Source of the DNA: Glandiceps talaboti
Lineage: Eukaryota > Hemichordata > Enteropneusta > Spengelidae
NCBI RefSeq assembly: GCF_964340395.1
Contig: NC_135571.1
Span: 3,670,611-3,687,952 of the forward strand
DNA: 17,342 nucleotides
Direction: 5' to 3'
Part shown: positions 1 to 14,216 of the stretch, piece after piece
Position numbering within the stretch: position 1 is the stretch's first letter
Layout of the letters: every line of letters begins with the position of its first letter
Translations under genes and position numbers: made by a program
The notes under the pieces: generated by a model
Databases searched by the model: none
Told to the model about the DNA's origin: nothing
What the model saw: only the letters and a program-made list of their open reading frames with translations

Positions 1-15
1 CCATAACAAACTCAC

Positions 16-88
16 CCGTATTGGCTCCAGTCACTATAACAGTTTTACCCGACATGTCAACACGTGGATAGGAATATTTGGTCCCCAT
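16..88 (-). CDS. Exon 1 (copy A) of a neighbouring dehydrogenase paralog, partial gene
   Basis: This 73-bp first exon runs from ATG at 88 to the donor ACGG|GTGAGT at 10-15. It codes MGTKYSYPRVDMSGKTVIV then TGANT, as in the main gene with Lys4. The remaining exons lie left of the window. About 700 bp upstream (89 to roughly 700) aligns with the DNA upstream of copy B, so the duplication carried the promoter region. It is therefore the start of a second tandem dehydrogenase gene lying 3' of the complete one, in the same orientation. Confidence 0.85.
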
Positions 89-148
89 GGTTCGTTCGAT
101 CGCTTCGTTTAAATTTAGTGTTCAACCTGGTAGCACTCAGTATACACA

Positions 149-158
149 GTATATATAC
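149..158 (-). promoter_or_regulatory. Possible TATA box upstream of exon 1 copy A
   Basis: GTATATATAC sits about 60 bp upstream of the copy A ATG. The matching place in copies B and C has lost the run. This rests on position and composition only. Confidence 0.25.
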
Positions 159-176
159 TACACTGCAGTGACGCAG

Positions 177-184
177 TGACGTAA
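177..184 (+). promoter_or_regulatory. CRE-like motif upstream of exon 1 copy A
   Basis: TGACGTAA, the ATF/CREB-type core, lies about 90 bp upstream of the copy A start. Copy C has TGACGTTA at the matching place (9553-9560). Copy B has lost it. A short match of this kind can arise by chance. Confidence 0.25.
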
Positions 185-1161
185 CCTTTGTCCTTTAGTA
201 CATACATTGTAAATATTTGTACAAACTATACATCGTGGACTTTACCATAAAATAATCAACCTTTGAGCTTCACTATAGACAAACTTTGAACGCTGTCTAA
301 AACTTGGGTGTAATTTTAATATTGGACTGTAATGCAAGTTAGTCCTTACATGTATGTAAGTCAATCCAAAATTATATATTCCTTTGATGTTTACCGCTCA
401 ATCACAGTAAAAGAAATCTTCAACAACCAATCATAATTGAAGAAATTTTGTGATGGGTAATTTATTTGAAAATATTATAATATTTAAATACATTAATTAC
501 AAAATGAATTGATAATGAAATTTCATCAATCAATTCTGACATTAAAGCTACACTCGCTGTAACTGGAGTATTATTGTTTCGACCAGACAACCAAAACTAT
601 AGTCATTGAAAATTGTTAAAATACCAATAATTAGACATTGTATATGCTAACTATATCTCTATTTAACCATAATCATTACAGTAATAGGTTGAAATTGTGA
701 TTTCATTGGGTCGCTGATTTTAGAGTGCGGACCCAAAATAAATTTGATTGGATTTATTATATGATACGATGTGTACAACTGCACAAGTACGTTTACTTCT
801 CAAGTGTTGTGTCTAGTTATTCAATACTGTTCAGTATGTATTATATTACTAGTAATCATTGTATCTCACAAAACAATTCAAAAAGTGTTCCAGTTACATC
901 TATTGCAGGTTTACGAGTGTAACATAATTTGCTTACATATATTGAAAATTAAAATTCAGATTTCTATGTTGAAAATAAATCTTATTTTTTTCTGAGAAAA
1001 GATTTGTGTCCGATTCTCCATTTTGAAAATATTTTGACAAATCAAAACAAAATTGACTATAGGAATATCTAAGAATAAAATTAATAAATAAAACTACACA
1101 CATCTGCCAGCCTAAGAGAGACTGCGAGAAGCAATATCGTATGATTTATCCATTTATACAC

Positions 1162-1277
1162 TAGTCACGGTTACCCAGACTCTCACCGCTGGAGGCTCTT
1201 CTACGAGACCATCCAGACGCTTGGGGAGATCTTGTAGGCAGAGCCCCCAGCGGCAAGAGTGTGGGTAACCGAGACTA
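1162..1277. mobile_element. Fold-back MITE with 9-bp target duplication
   Basis: The ends TAGTCACGGTTACCC and (inverted) TAGTCTCGGTTACCC continue as inverted repeats over about 40 bp, through an ACCGCTGG-GGCTCT core. The element is flanked on both sides by the identical 9-mer TTTATACAC (1153-1161 and 1278-1286). It is non-coding. Target duplications of 9 bp are usual for Mutator-like elements, so that superfamily is inferred. It sits just past the 3' end of the dehydrogenase gene. Related copies lie at 1881-1953 and about 2481-2573. Confidence 0.85.
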
Positions 1278-1333
1278 TTTATACACGGATAAAGAAGCTT
1301 CCTTGTACTAAGCTTGTCAGTGATTTATGCAGA

Positions 1334-1339
1334 TTTATT
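1334..1339 (-). terminator. Poly(A) signal AATAAA for the dehydrogenase gene
   Basis: A canonical minus-strand AATAAA lies 56 bp past the TAA. Cleavage would be expected around 1305-1325, giving a very short 3' UTR. Confidence 0.6.
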
Positions 1340-1395
1340 TGTCCATATTTTCATTGTCATTCATGACGATAGGTTTTCGCACCGAATTCAGCCAG

Positions 1396-7351
<5,956 letters not shown>

Positions 7352-9064
7352 GGTTCGTTCGACCGCTTCGTTTAGTGTTCAACTGGACAGTAGCACTCAC
7401 AATATACGCTTTACACTACACTGCAGTGTCGCAATAACATTATAACCTTTGGTACATGTATTGTATGTATTTTTGCAAACTATACATCGTGGACTTTACG
7501 ATAAAGTAAACAACCTTTGAACTTCACTATAGACAAACTTTGAACGCTGTCCAAAACTGGGGTGTAATTTGAATATGGGACTGTAATTATATATTCCTTT
7601 GATGTTTACCGCTGATCGCAGTAAGTACATTGTAGTTGTACTCAATAGAGAACAACCAATCATATTTAAAAGAAATTTGCAATAACCAATCATAACTGAA
7701 ATTTTGTGATATGTATTATATTTGAATATATAACACATGAATTACAAAATATATTGATAATGAAATTGGTCATTCAATTCTGACGTTAAAGCTACACTAG
7801 CAGTTACTGGAGTATTATTATTTTGACCAGACACTATATTCACTGAAACTTGTTGTAATACCAATAATTAGTTAATTTGAGGCCTGTTTTACCTATAAGT
7901 GTTACAGTAATAGGTTGAAATTGTAATAAATTAGGGCCATGATACCTACAAACCAAATAAACACACGCTGTAAAATATTAATGTTCATGTTCAATCCACG
8001 ACTCAGCATGACTCAGCTAATATTATGGGTTATTGATGAGATAAAACAGTAATAAATTAGTAATCTCCATGGGAACTGACATGCTTACACTAAAACAAAT
8101 AGATAAAATCACGTATCACAAATACGCTGTACATCGCGAGCAGCAAAGACTTGGACAAAAACAATGAAAAAATATACATCTGTAAAAACGAAAAATTAAA
8201 AAGGGGTTGAGCTAAAACAGTAGACAATAGGTGAAAAAATCAGACTCTGTTATAAAATTTGGCGTTAAAGAGAGTGTTAAAAATTATAGTTTGTCGCAAT
8301 TTGTAGAAACCCTTTTCTAGTCTAAGTTGGCCACTCCGGTCAATGCGTCTATCGTGTTAAACTCGTTAAAAAGCGAGTTTCATCTGTTAAAGAAAAACTT
8401 CTTAGACTGTCGGTCACGTCATCTGTCGTATTTAGTGGGTGACAATCGTCGACTGGGCCTTTCCAACAATTCTACAATGTAATACGGTAAATCCGTTCTG
8501 ACTTACTGTATAAAATATAGAACGAGAGCACAGCAGCACTGAGATCTGGTCTTCCTAATCAGTACAGTATTACACATCTCTCTTTTCTTTCTCTTCATTT
8601 GCTGACATTAAAGTTATTTGTTGTGTTTCCCTAAACTTTATCTCTCCATATCAATTTCTTTCATTTAGTTTGTTATTTCCACAGGGAGTCAACGCACAAA
8701 AAGTTGATGAAAAACAATGTTAGCCATTATGAGAATGAAGGGAGAAAATGCGATATTTGGAACTTTTGCTTTGATTCAACGTTAGTGGGAGAGAAAGCAG
8801 TCCGCGTGAACTCTCCAATCTAAGAAATCTTTAGTGTTATGAAATTGTAGCCCCTCACAGTCTAGATACTAACGTGGTTTCGAAACATCTTCGAGATCTT
8901 GAGATTTTGATATTCGATGCATGATAGCACTTGACGGCCTCCTTTGACTAATTACCAACCTCACTATAGCCTAGATTCGCTGCTGAATTTTGGTACCAGC
9001 CCTAATCAACGCAGAATGTGGGTTATCGTTACTGCTACACCCACCAAATGAAATCACCTATATT
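7352..9064. other. DNA between exon 1 copies B and C, no gene seen
   Basis: From 7352 to about 7930 it is homologous to the upstream region of paralog A. From 7352 to 8448 it is almost the same as 10758-11850. The part from about 8449 to 9064 has no counterpart in the window. It includes a pyrimidine-rich stretch (about 8575-8690) ending TTATTTCCACAG, which looks like a plus-strand acceptor but is followed by no convincing coding sequence. Confidence 0.6.
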
Positions 9065-9396
9065 ATCTCCACAACAGACTCGCCTGTATTAGTTCCATAA
9101 CAGACTCACCTGTATTAACTCTACAACAGACTCACCTGTATTAACTCCATAACAGACTCACCTGTATTAACTCCATAACAGACTCACCTGTTATTAATTC
9201 CATAATAGACTCATCTGTATTGGCTCCATAATAGACTCATCTGTATTAATTCCATAACAGACTCACCTGTATTAACTCTATAACAGACTCACCTGTATTA
9301 ACTCCATAACAAACTCACCTGTATTGGCTCCATAACAGACTCACCTGTATTAATTCCATAACAGACTCACCTGTATTAACTCTACAACTGACTCAC
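9065..9396 (-). repeat. 26-bp minisatellite built from the exon 1 splice donor
   Basis: Twelve units lie directly downstream of exon 1 copy C, starting at a 26-bp step (GACTCACCTGTATT at 9103, 9129, 9155, 9181, then 9208 after a 1-bp insertion, up to 9364), with the real donor at 9390 as the thirteenth. On the minus strand each unit reads about AATACAGGTGAGTCTGTTAT plus GGAGTT or GGAGCC. It therefore repeats the end of exon 1 (GCC AAT ACA G) and its GTGAGT donor. Two units have GATGAGT-type changes and one GCGAGT; the rest keep the consensus donor. Confidence 0.95.
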
Positions 9397-9469
9397 CTGT
9401 ATTGGCTCCAGTCACTATAACAGTTTTACCAGACATATCTACACGTGGATAGGAATATTTGGTCCCCAT
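9397..9469 (-). CDS. Exon 1 (copy C), probable alternative first exon
   Basis: 73 bp, ATG at 9469, donor ACAG|GTGAGT, coding the same first 24 residues as copy A (Lys4). The next exon 2 to its left is at 6507, beyond exon 1 copy B. It could therefore be an alternative first exon of the same gene (a 2.9-kb first intron), or a relic of a gene whose other exons were lost. The frame is intact, and its silent third-position changes (GTA GAT ATG TCT) suggest it has been kept as coding sequence. Confidence 0.75.
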
Positions 9470-9742
9470 GGTTTGCTCGCTTCGTGTACAGTGTTCAACT
9501 TGTAGCTCTCACAATCCACTTTACTATGCTATGAAGGCTTACAGCGACGCAGTGACGTTATAACGTTTTGGTGTCATGTATTTGTACAAACTGTACATCG
9601 TGGACTCTATAATGATGAAGTAGACAACATATGAAATTTACTATAGACGAACTTTGGACACTGTCTACAATTGGTCTTATGCCGGTGGCGCTAAATAGGT
9701 CAAATTCCGAATTACGTCAACGACGCAACTTTCGGCGCAGAC
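9470..9742. other. Upstream region of exon 1 copy C
   Basis: Homologous to upstream regions of copies A and B near the ATG (TGTTCAACT, ACTGTACATCGTGGACTCTA, ACTATAGACGAACTTTGG). It ends at the N run. The sequence next to the gap (CAACGACGCAACTTTCGGCG) reappears at about 12072-12091. Confidence 0.7.
9712..9719 (-). promoter_or_regulatory. CRE-like motif upstream of exon 1 copy C
   Basis: Minus-strand TGACGTAA lies about 245 bp upstream of the copy C ATG, with a second TGACGTTA at 9553-9560. Both are removed by small deletions in the right-hand copy (12098 side). Confidence 0.25.
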
Positions 9743-9842
9743 NNNNNNNNNNNNNNNNNNNNNNNNNNNNNNNNNNNNNNNNNNNNNNNNNNNNNNNNNN
9801 NNNNNNNNNNNNNNNNNNNNNNNNNNNNNNNNNNNNNNNNNN
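9743..9842. other. Assembly gap, exactly 100 N
   Basis: A run of exactly 100 N is the usual placeholder for a gap of unknown size. Its two flanks are contig ends whose contents overlap. Confidence 0.99.
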
Positions 9843-9858
9843 GTTTCATAGCCAATAC
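9843..9858 (-). CDS. Exon 2 fragment cut by the assembly gap
   Basis: The acceptor CGTGTAG|GT and the first 16 bp of exon 2 (coding IGYE after the split Gly) are present before the N run cuts the exon. One silent change (GAG to GAA) separates it from 6492-6507. Confidence 0.8.
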
Positions 9859-10684
9859 CTACACGTAGTTATATAACATAAACAAAAAGAGCAAAGACTT
9901 TATAGTACTGGCTCAAATTGTCTGTAGGCAAAAAGTGAGTTTTACAAATACAAGCATGAAAACGATTAGATAGATTCTAAATAAACATTACAAAGAAAAT
10001 AATGATGGTACCGAAGTTATCTATGCGCTTAAATAACAATATTTAATAAAATTCAAATGGTGTATACTAACAGTACTGGGATAAGACCTAGTCTGGAATT
10101 GTAAATCGTAACAATACCGTGTAGGAATTAGAGTAGGTAAGACCCTGTACATTGTGCATATAAAGTGATTTCAAAATACTATGGTGTGAGCGGGAGGGGG
10201 GGGGGAGATCATTTTGGAAAATGTGGTCTTCCCTTGGGTCACTAAGGCTTTAAATCGCCGGAGCATGAGTCTATTCGAGCCAGAGAAAACCCACGTTCAA
10301 CGCCAAAACATCGACCCCACAGTCAGCTACAAATGACCACCCCTTGCTAGAATGGATTAAACCTGTATTACTACTCCATAACAGACTTATTTGTGTACTA
10401 ATAGCTACATAAATAGTCCTGCTTGTCTAGATGGAGTATGGGACTTAATGTCCCTAAATATAAGGAGAGTCGGGGCATGTCAGAATCGAGATTTGATTTA
10501 CCCCGTCTACCAGGACTTTTCTATAACTATGATAACATGCTCTCGTGTATTACAGTTCCATAACAGATATTGCTAGCTCCATAGCAGACTTACATGTATC
10601 ACGGATCACAGACAATGTGTTACTTATCTGTGTATGGATGTATTAGGGAGACCCATGCCTGTATTAACTCCATAGCAGACTCAC
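9859..10684 (-). other. Intron 1 of the right copy
   Basis: Matches intron 1 at 6508-7278 almost base for base, with the same G-run and relic donor repeats. It has one extra segment of about 54 bp (10431-10484) lying between TGTCTAG and TGTCAG. Confidence 0.85.
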
Positions 10685-10757
10685 CTGTATTGGCTCCAGT
10701 CACTATAACAATTTTACCCGACATGTCAACACGTGGATAGGAATATGTGGTCCCCAT
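10685..10757 (-). CDS. Exon 1 (copy B') of the right block
   Basis: Same as exon 1 copy B except Thr16 to Ile (GGT AAA ATT GTT). Donor ACAG|GTGAGT and the ACCATGG start are intact. With 9843-9858 it forms the start of either a second gene or, more likely, the other allele of the complete gene. Confidence 0.85.
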
Positions 10758-11857
10758 GGTTCGTTCGACCGCTTCGTTTAGTGTTCAACTGGACAGTAGC
10801 ACTCACAATATACGCTTTACACTACACTGCAGTGTCGCAATAATATTATAACCTTTGGTACATGTATTGTGTGTATTTTTGCAAACTATACATCGTGGAC
10901 TTTACGATAAAGTAAACAACCTTTGAACTTCACTATAGACAAACTTTGTACGCTGTCCAAAACTGGGTGTAATTTGAATATGGGACTGTAATTATATATT
11001 CCTTTGATGTTTACCGCTGATAACAGTAAAGTACATTGTAGTTGTACACAACCAATCATAATTAAAAGCAATTTCAACAACCAATCATAACTGAAATGTT
11101 GTGATATGTATTATATTTGAATATATGATAACATAAATACATGAATGACAAAATATATTGATAATGAAATTGGTCATTCAATTCTGACGTTAAAGGCTAC
11201 ACTAGCAGTTACTGGATATTATTATTTCGACCAGACACTATATTCACTGAAACTTGTTGTAATACCAATAATTAGTTAATTTGAGGCCTGTTTTACCTAC
11301 AAGTGTTACAGTAATAGGTTGAAATTGTAATAAATTAGGGGCCAATGATACCTACAAACCAAATAAACACACGCTGTAAAATATCAATGTTCATGTTCAA
11401 TCCACGACTCAGCATGACTCAGCTAATATTATGGGTTTTGATGGAGATTAAAACAGTAATAAATTAGTAATCTCCATGGGAACTGACATGCTTACACTAA
11501 AACAAATAAATAAAATCACGTATCACAAATAAGCTGTACATCACGAGCAGCAAAGACTTGGACAAAAACAATGAAAAAATACACATCTGTAAAAACGAAA
11601 AATTAATAAGGGGCTGAGCTAAAACAGTAGACAATAGGTGAAAAAATCAGACTCTGTTATAAAATTGGCGTTAAAGAGAGTGTTAAAAATAACATTTTGT
11701 CGCAATTTGTAGAAACCCTTTTCTAGTCTAAGTTGGCCACTCCGCTCAATGCGTCTATCGTGTTAAACTCGTTAAAAAGTGAGTTTCATCTGTTAAAGAA
11801 AAACTTCTTAGACTGTCGATCACGTCATCTGTCGTATTTAGTGGGTGACAAACTCAC
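10758..11857. other. Upstream region of exon 1 copy B'
   Basis: Nearly the same as 7352-8448 and holding no gene. It contains the dispersed short repeat at about 11196 and ends at the deletion point near 11850. Confidence 0.7.
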
Positions 11858-11897
11858 CTGTATTGGCTCCAGTCACTATAACAGTTTTACCAGACAT
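11858..11897 (-). pseudogene. Truncated exon 1 (copy C') lacking its start codon
   Basis: It matches exon 1 copy C from the donor (ACAG|GTGAGT at 11852-11857) up to ATG TCT GGT AAA. A loss of about 75 bp relative to 9441-9515 then removes the first 11 codons, the ATG and the nearby upstream DNA. The internal Met12 codon (11895-11897) keeps the frame, so a shorter protein is conceivable. That protein would lack only the residues before the first beta strand. The minisatellite beside copy C is absent here. Confidence 0.75.
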
Positions 11898-12285
11898 ATC
11901 TTTACACTTTACTATGCTATGAAGGCTTACAGCGACGTTTTGGTGTCATGTATTTGTACAAACTGTACATCGTGGACTCTATAATGATAAAGTAGACAAC
12001 ATATGAAATTTACTATAGACGAACTTTGGACACTGTCTAAAATTGGTCTTATGCCGGTGGCGCTAAATAGGTCAACGACGCAACTTTCGGCGCAGACTGA
12101 AACGGGCGCTCTAGTCAACATATTCGACCGCGAAAGAAACCCGTGTTTGGAAGTGAAGTGAAGTGTTATATGTTTTTCGATCGCTGTACGTACTCTAGAA
12201 TGGGAGATTAAGGGTGAACGGAAGGTAATTTCGTATGAGTTTCAGAAGTCATTGCGAAGAAAATTAGTTTTAAATTACTACCATG
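11898..12285. other. Remnant upstream region and transition to single-copy DNA
   Basis: Up to 12097 this aligns with 9517-9742, with losses of 16 bp (a TGACGTTA segment) and about 17 bp (a TGACGTAA segment) relative to it. From 12098 the sequence has no other copy in the window. No gene is seen. Confidence 0.7.
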
Positions 12286-12292
12286 AGAGAAA

Positions 12293-12366
<74 letters not shown>

Positions 12367-12388
12367 GAGAGAGAGAGGGAGAGAGAGG

Positions 12389-12440
<52 letters not shown>
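12286..12440. repeat. (GA)n microsatellite
   Basis: About 150 bp of GA with a few GGGA and AAGA interruptions. Open frames on both strands (Glu-Arg or Leu-Ser runs) are repeat translation only. Confidence 0.97.
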
Positions 12441-12443
<3 letters not shown>

Positions 12444-12553
12444 ACTGACAGAGTGAGAAAGAGACAGGGATAGTCTGACAGACAGACAAGAGTCACAACT
12501 GAAATTACTTTTGTACTAATTTAAAAATAGTGTTATCCATAAATCGTCCTTAC

Positions 12554-12675
12554 CTCAACTCCACATTGTTCACAATAATTCAGACAGCAGTCATCACTAC
12601 AGACTAAACTATGAAGACAGCTATAATAGAAGTCGTAATTGTACCAATTACATTGTCCATCACAACAACCTTTCC
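12554..12675 (-). CDS. Cysteine/tyrosine-rich internal exon of an unidentified gene
   Basis: A 122-bp segment open throughout, bounded by an acceptor (AATCAATAG|GG) and a consensus donor (GAG|GTAAGG). It enters with two bases of a split codon and leaves on a codon boundary. It codes 40 residues with nine Cys and several Tyr: KGCCDGQCNWYN, then YYSC, VCSDDCC, NYCEQCG. The spacing is CCx3Cx10Cx5Cx3CCx3Cx2C. Such density suggests a secreted or extracellular disulfide-rich domain. It recalls the Cys/Tyr-rich ectodomains of Shisa/CYYR/VOPP-type membrane proteins, but I cannot assign it. No partner exon is certain. Confidence 0.5.
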
Positions 12676-13321
12676 CTATTGATTAGAACAATTCGTTAAT
12701 GTTATATAAAATCGGCGAATTTAATCAAAATCTTAAATGAGTAAAAATAACATCTAGTAAATGTATCTTTTAACTAGAGATGATCAAATACTGCAGTTCA
12801 TCCAGTTTTTCATTTCAGTGAAGATTTAAGGTAAACCAATACGAAATGTGAATGTAATATAAGCATATATTTAGTTGTTTTTTTGTATCCTACATTGAAC
12901 TATTGATATCACCCCTTAGTACATGGAATATTTGCTCCGGTGTTTCCTGTCTATGCCAAAACACGCAATACTATTACACTTTGTATAATGTCTTATCCAC
13001 AACTCTCTCTTATTGGAGGTTCCTTCCTTTATAAAAAATAATTTTCATTAAAACATGTTTGACAAATTTCTAAAATATCTATCTCCTGCAATAAATCACT
13101 GTCAATGAAAAGGGGTATTCAGAAACTCATCAGTTTCAATTCTAATTTTTACAAATGTACACAGGTGAGATTTGTCAGACTCCCAGGGGATGTCAGACAA
13201 CACATGTACAAATCAGAGAAAATTATGGGCAAAATATTGCACTGCACCATCCGAAGTTAGAATTTTTTAAAACGTGTTTGTTTTACCTTATGTGTCTTTG
13301 ACAATCATTTCAAAGTTCTTC
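12676..13321. other. Probable intron or intergenic DNA
   Basis: AT-rich, with many stops in all frames and no repeat or motif that I recognise. If the two flanking minus-strand segments belong to one gene, this is an intron. Confidence 0.4.
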
Positions 13322-13519
13322 TCAGTACGGGAGCGACCAGGCACCATTCTTGCAAACCAGAGCTGTTATTTCTTCCGCGACATTGCAAAATGGTGAGTCT
13401 TGGTTGGTGCCGTAAAAGAGGCTGTGGTTTACGACGATGTCAGATACAAAATGCAGCCATAAAGTAGGTTGAGTTGATAAGAAATCGTCTGGTGCTGTAA
13501 AACCGGAATGTGTCCACAT
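13322..13519 (-). CDS. Possible CUB-like coding segment
   Basis: An open minus-strand segment, richer in GC than its surroundings. A possible acceptor (GGTTTTACAG|CA) lies near its start. The product includes APDDFLSTQPTLWLHFVSDI, which resembles the C-terminal half of a CUB domain (Pro, Ser-Thr, then LxLxFxSD). It continues to FYGTNQDSPFCNV and LVCKNG before TGA at 13322-13324. A weak donor (AATG|GTGCCT, about 13342) would join in phase with the cysteine-rich exon at 12675. The CUB reading comes from pattern only; it may be a terminal exon or not coding at all. Confidence 0.3.
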   Translation of the reverse strand: MWTHSGFTAPDDFLSTQPTLWLHFVSDIVVNHSLFYGTNQDSPFCNVAEEITALVCKNGAWSLPY

Positions 13520-13565
13520 AACTGTGTCCAGTAAATGAATATTTTACATTTAATACATTTTTTAT

Positions 13566-14134
13566 ATTCTATGGTTGCACGAAATGCATTCTAGGATCGA
13601 GTCACAGTCGGGGACATGATTTGTATATTCTATGGTTGCACGAAATGCATTCTGGGATTGAGCGACGGTCGGGGAACTTCCACATTCTATGGTTGCACGA
13701 CATACATTCTACAATTGAGCGACGGTCGGGGAACTTTCACATTCTATGGTTGGACGACATACATTCTACAATTGAGCGACGGTCGGGGAACTTTCACATT
13801 CTATGGTTGCACGACATACATTCTACAATTGAGCGACGGTCGGGGAACTTTCACATTCTATGGTTGCACGACATACATTCTACAATTGAGCGACGGTCGG
13901 GGAACTTTCACATTCTATGGTTGCACGAAATACATTCTACAATTGAGAGACGGTCGAGGAACTTTCACATTCTATGGTTGCACGACATACATTCTACAAT
14001 TGAGCGACGGTCGGGGAACTTACACATTCTATGGTTGCACGACATACATTCTACAATTCAGAGACGGTCGGGGAACTTTCACATTCTATGGTTACACGAA
14101 ATGTATTCTTGGATCGAGTAATGGTCCGGAAAGC
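13566..14134. repeat. 57-bp minisatellite
   Basis: About ten copies start with ATTCTATGGTTGCACGA at 13566, 13627, then every 57 bp from 13684 to 14083. Middle units (13741-13968) are almost identical; the edge units are more diverged (GGATCGAG in place of CAATTGAG). A lone extra unit start is at 14180-14211. The motif CATTTAATACATT lies just outside both ends of the array. Confidence 0.95.
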
Positions 14135-14216
14135 TAGCATGAAATACATTTACATTTAATACATTCAATACATTTTTACATTCTATGGCTGCACGAAATA
14201 CATTCTAGGAACAAAC

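Larger units (their letters stand above)
89..1161. other. Upstream region of paralog A, no gene seen
   Basis: The region from 89 to about 700 is homologous to the DNA upstream of exon 1 copies B and B'. It includes a short repeat (about 540-600) also seen at 5236, 7787 and 11195. From about 700 to 1161 there is only AT-rich sequence; the small open frames at 725-995 show no protein-like pattern. Confidence 0.6.
9843..12097. repeat. Right copy of the duplicated block
   Basis: Collinear with 6492-9742, with scattered substitutions and small indels. Main differences: about 54 extra bp at 10431-10484, loss of the segment matching about 8449-9390, and three small losses in the part matching 9440-9720. 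The level of difference resembles two haplotypes of an outbred invertebrate. Confidence 0.9.

Noticed and set aside
725-995. Two overlapping small plus-strand frames
   Set aside because: AT-rich, low-complexity composition with no domain, and they lie in the decaying end of a duplicated upstream region.
8575-8710. Plus-strand splice acceptor (TTATTTCCACAG) marking an exon
   Set aside because: The sequence after it has early stops and no donor or protein pattern.
9065-9396. CRISPR-like array
   Set aside because: Repeats are directly adjacent at 26 bp with no unique spacers, and the context is eukaryotic.
12208-12496. Leu-Ser and Glu-Arg repeat open frames
   Set aside because: GA microsatellite read on both strands.
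13616-14137. Open frames of 173 and 166 codons as a repeat protein gene
   Set aside because: Both frames are open only because the 57-bp unit is a multiple of three without stops. There is no promoter, splice signal or recognised domain.
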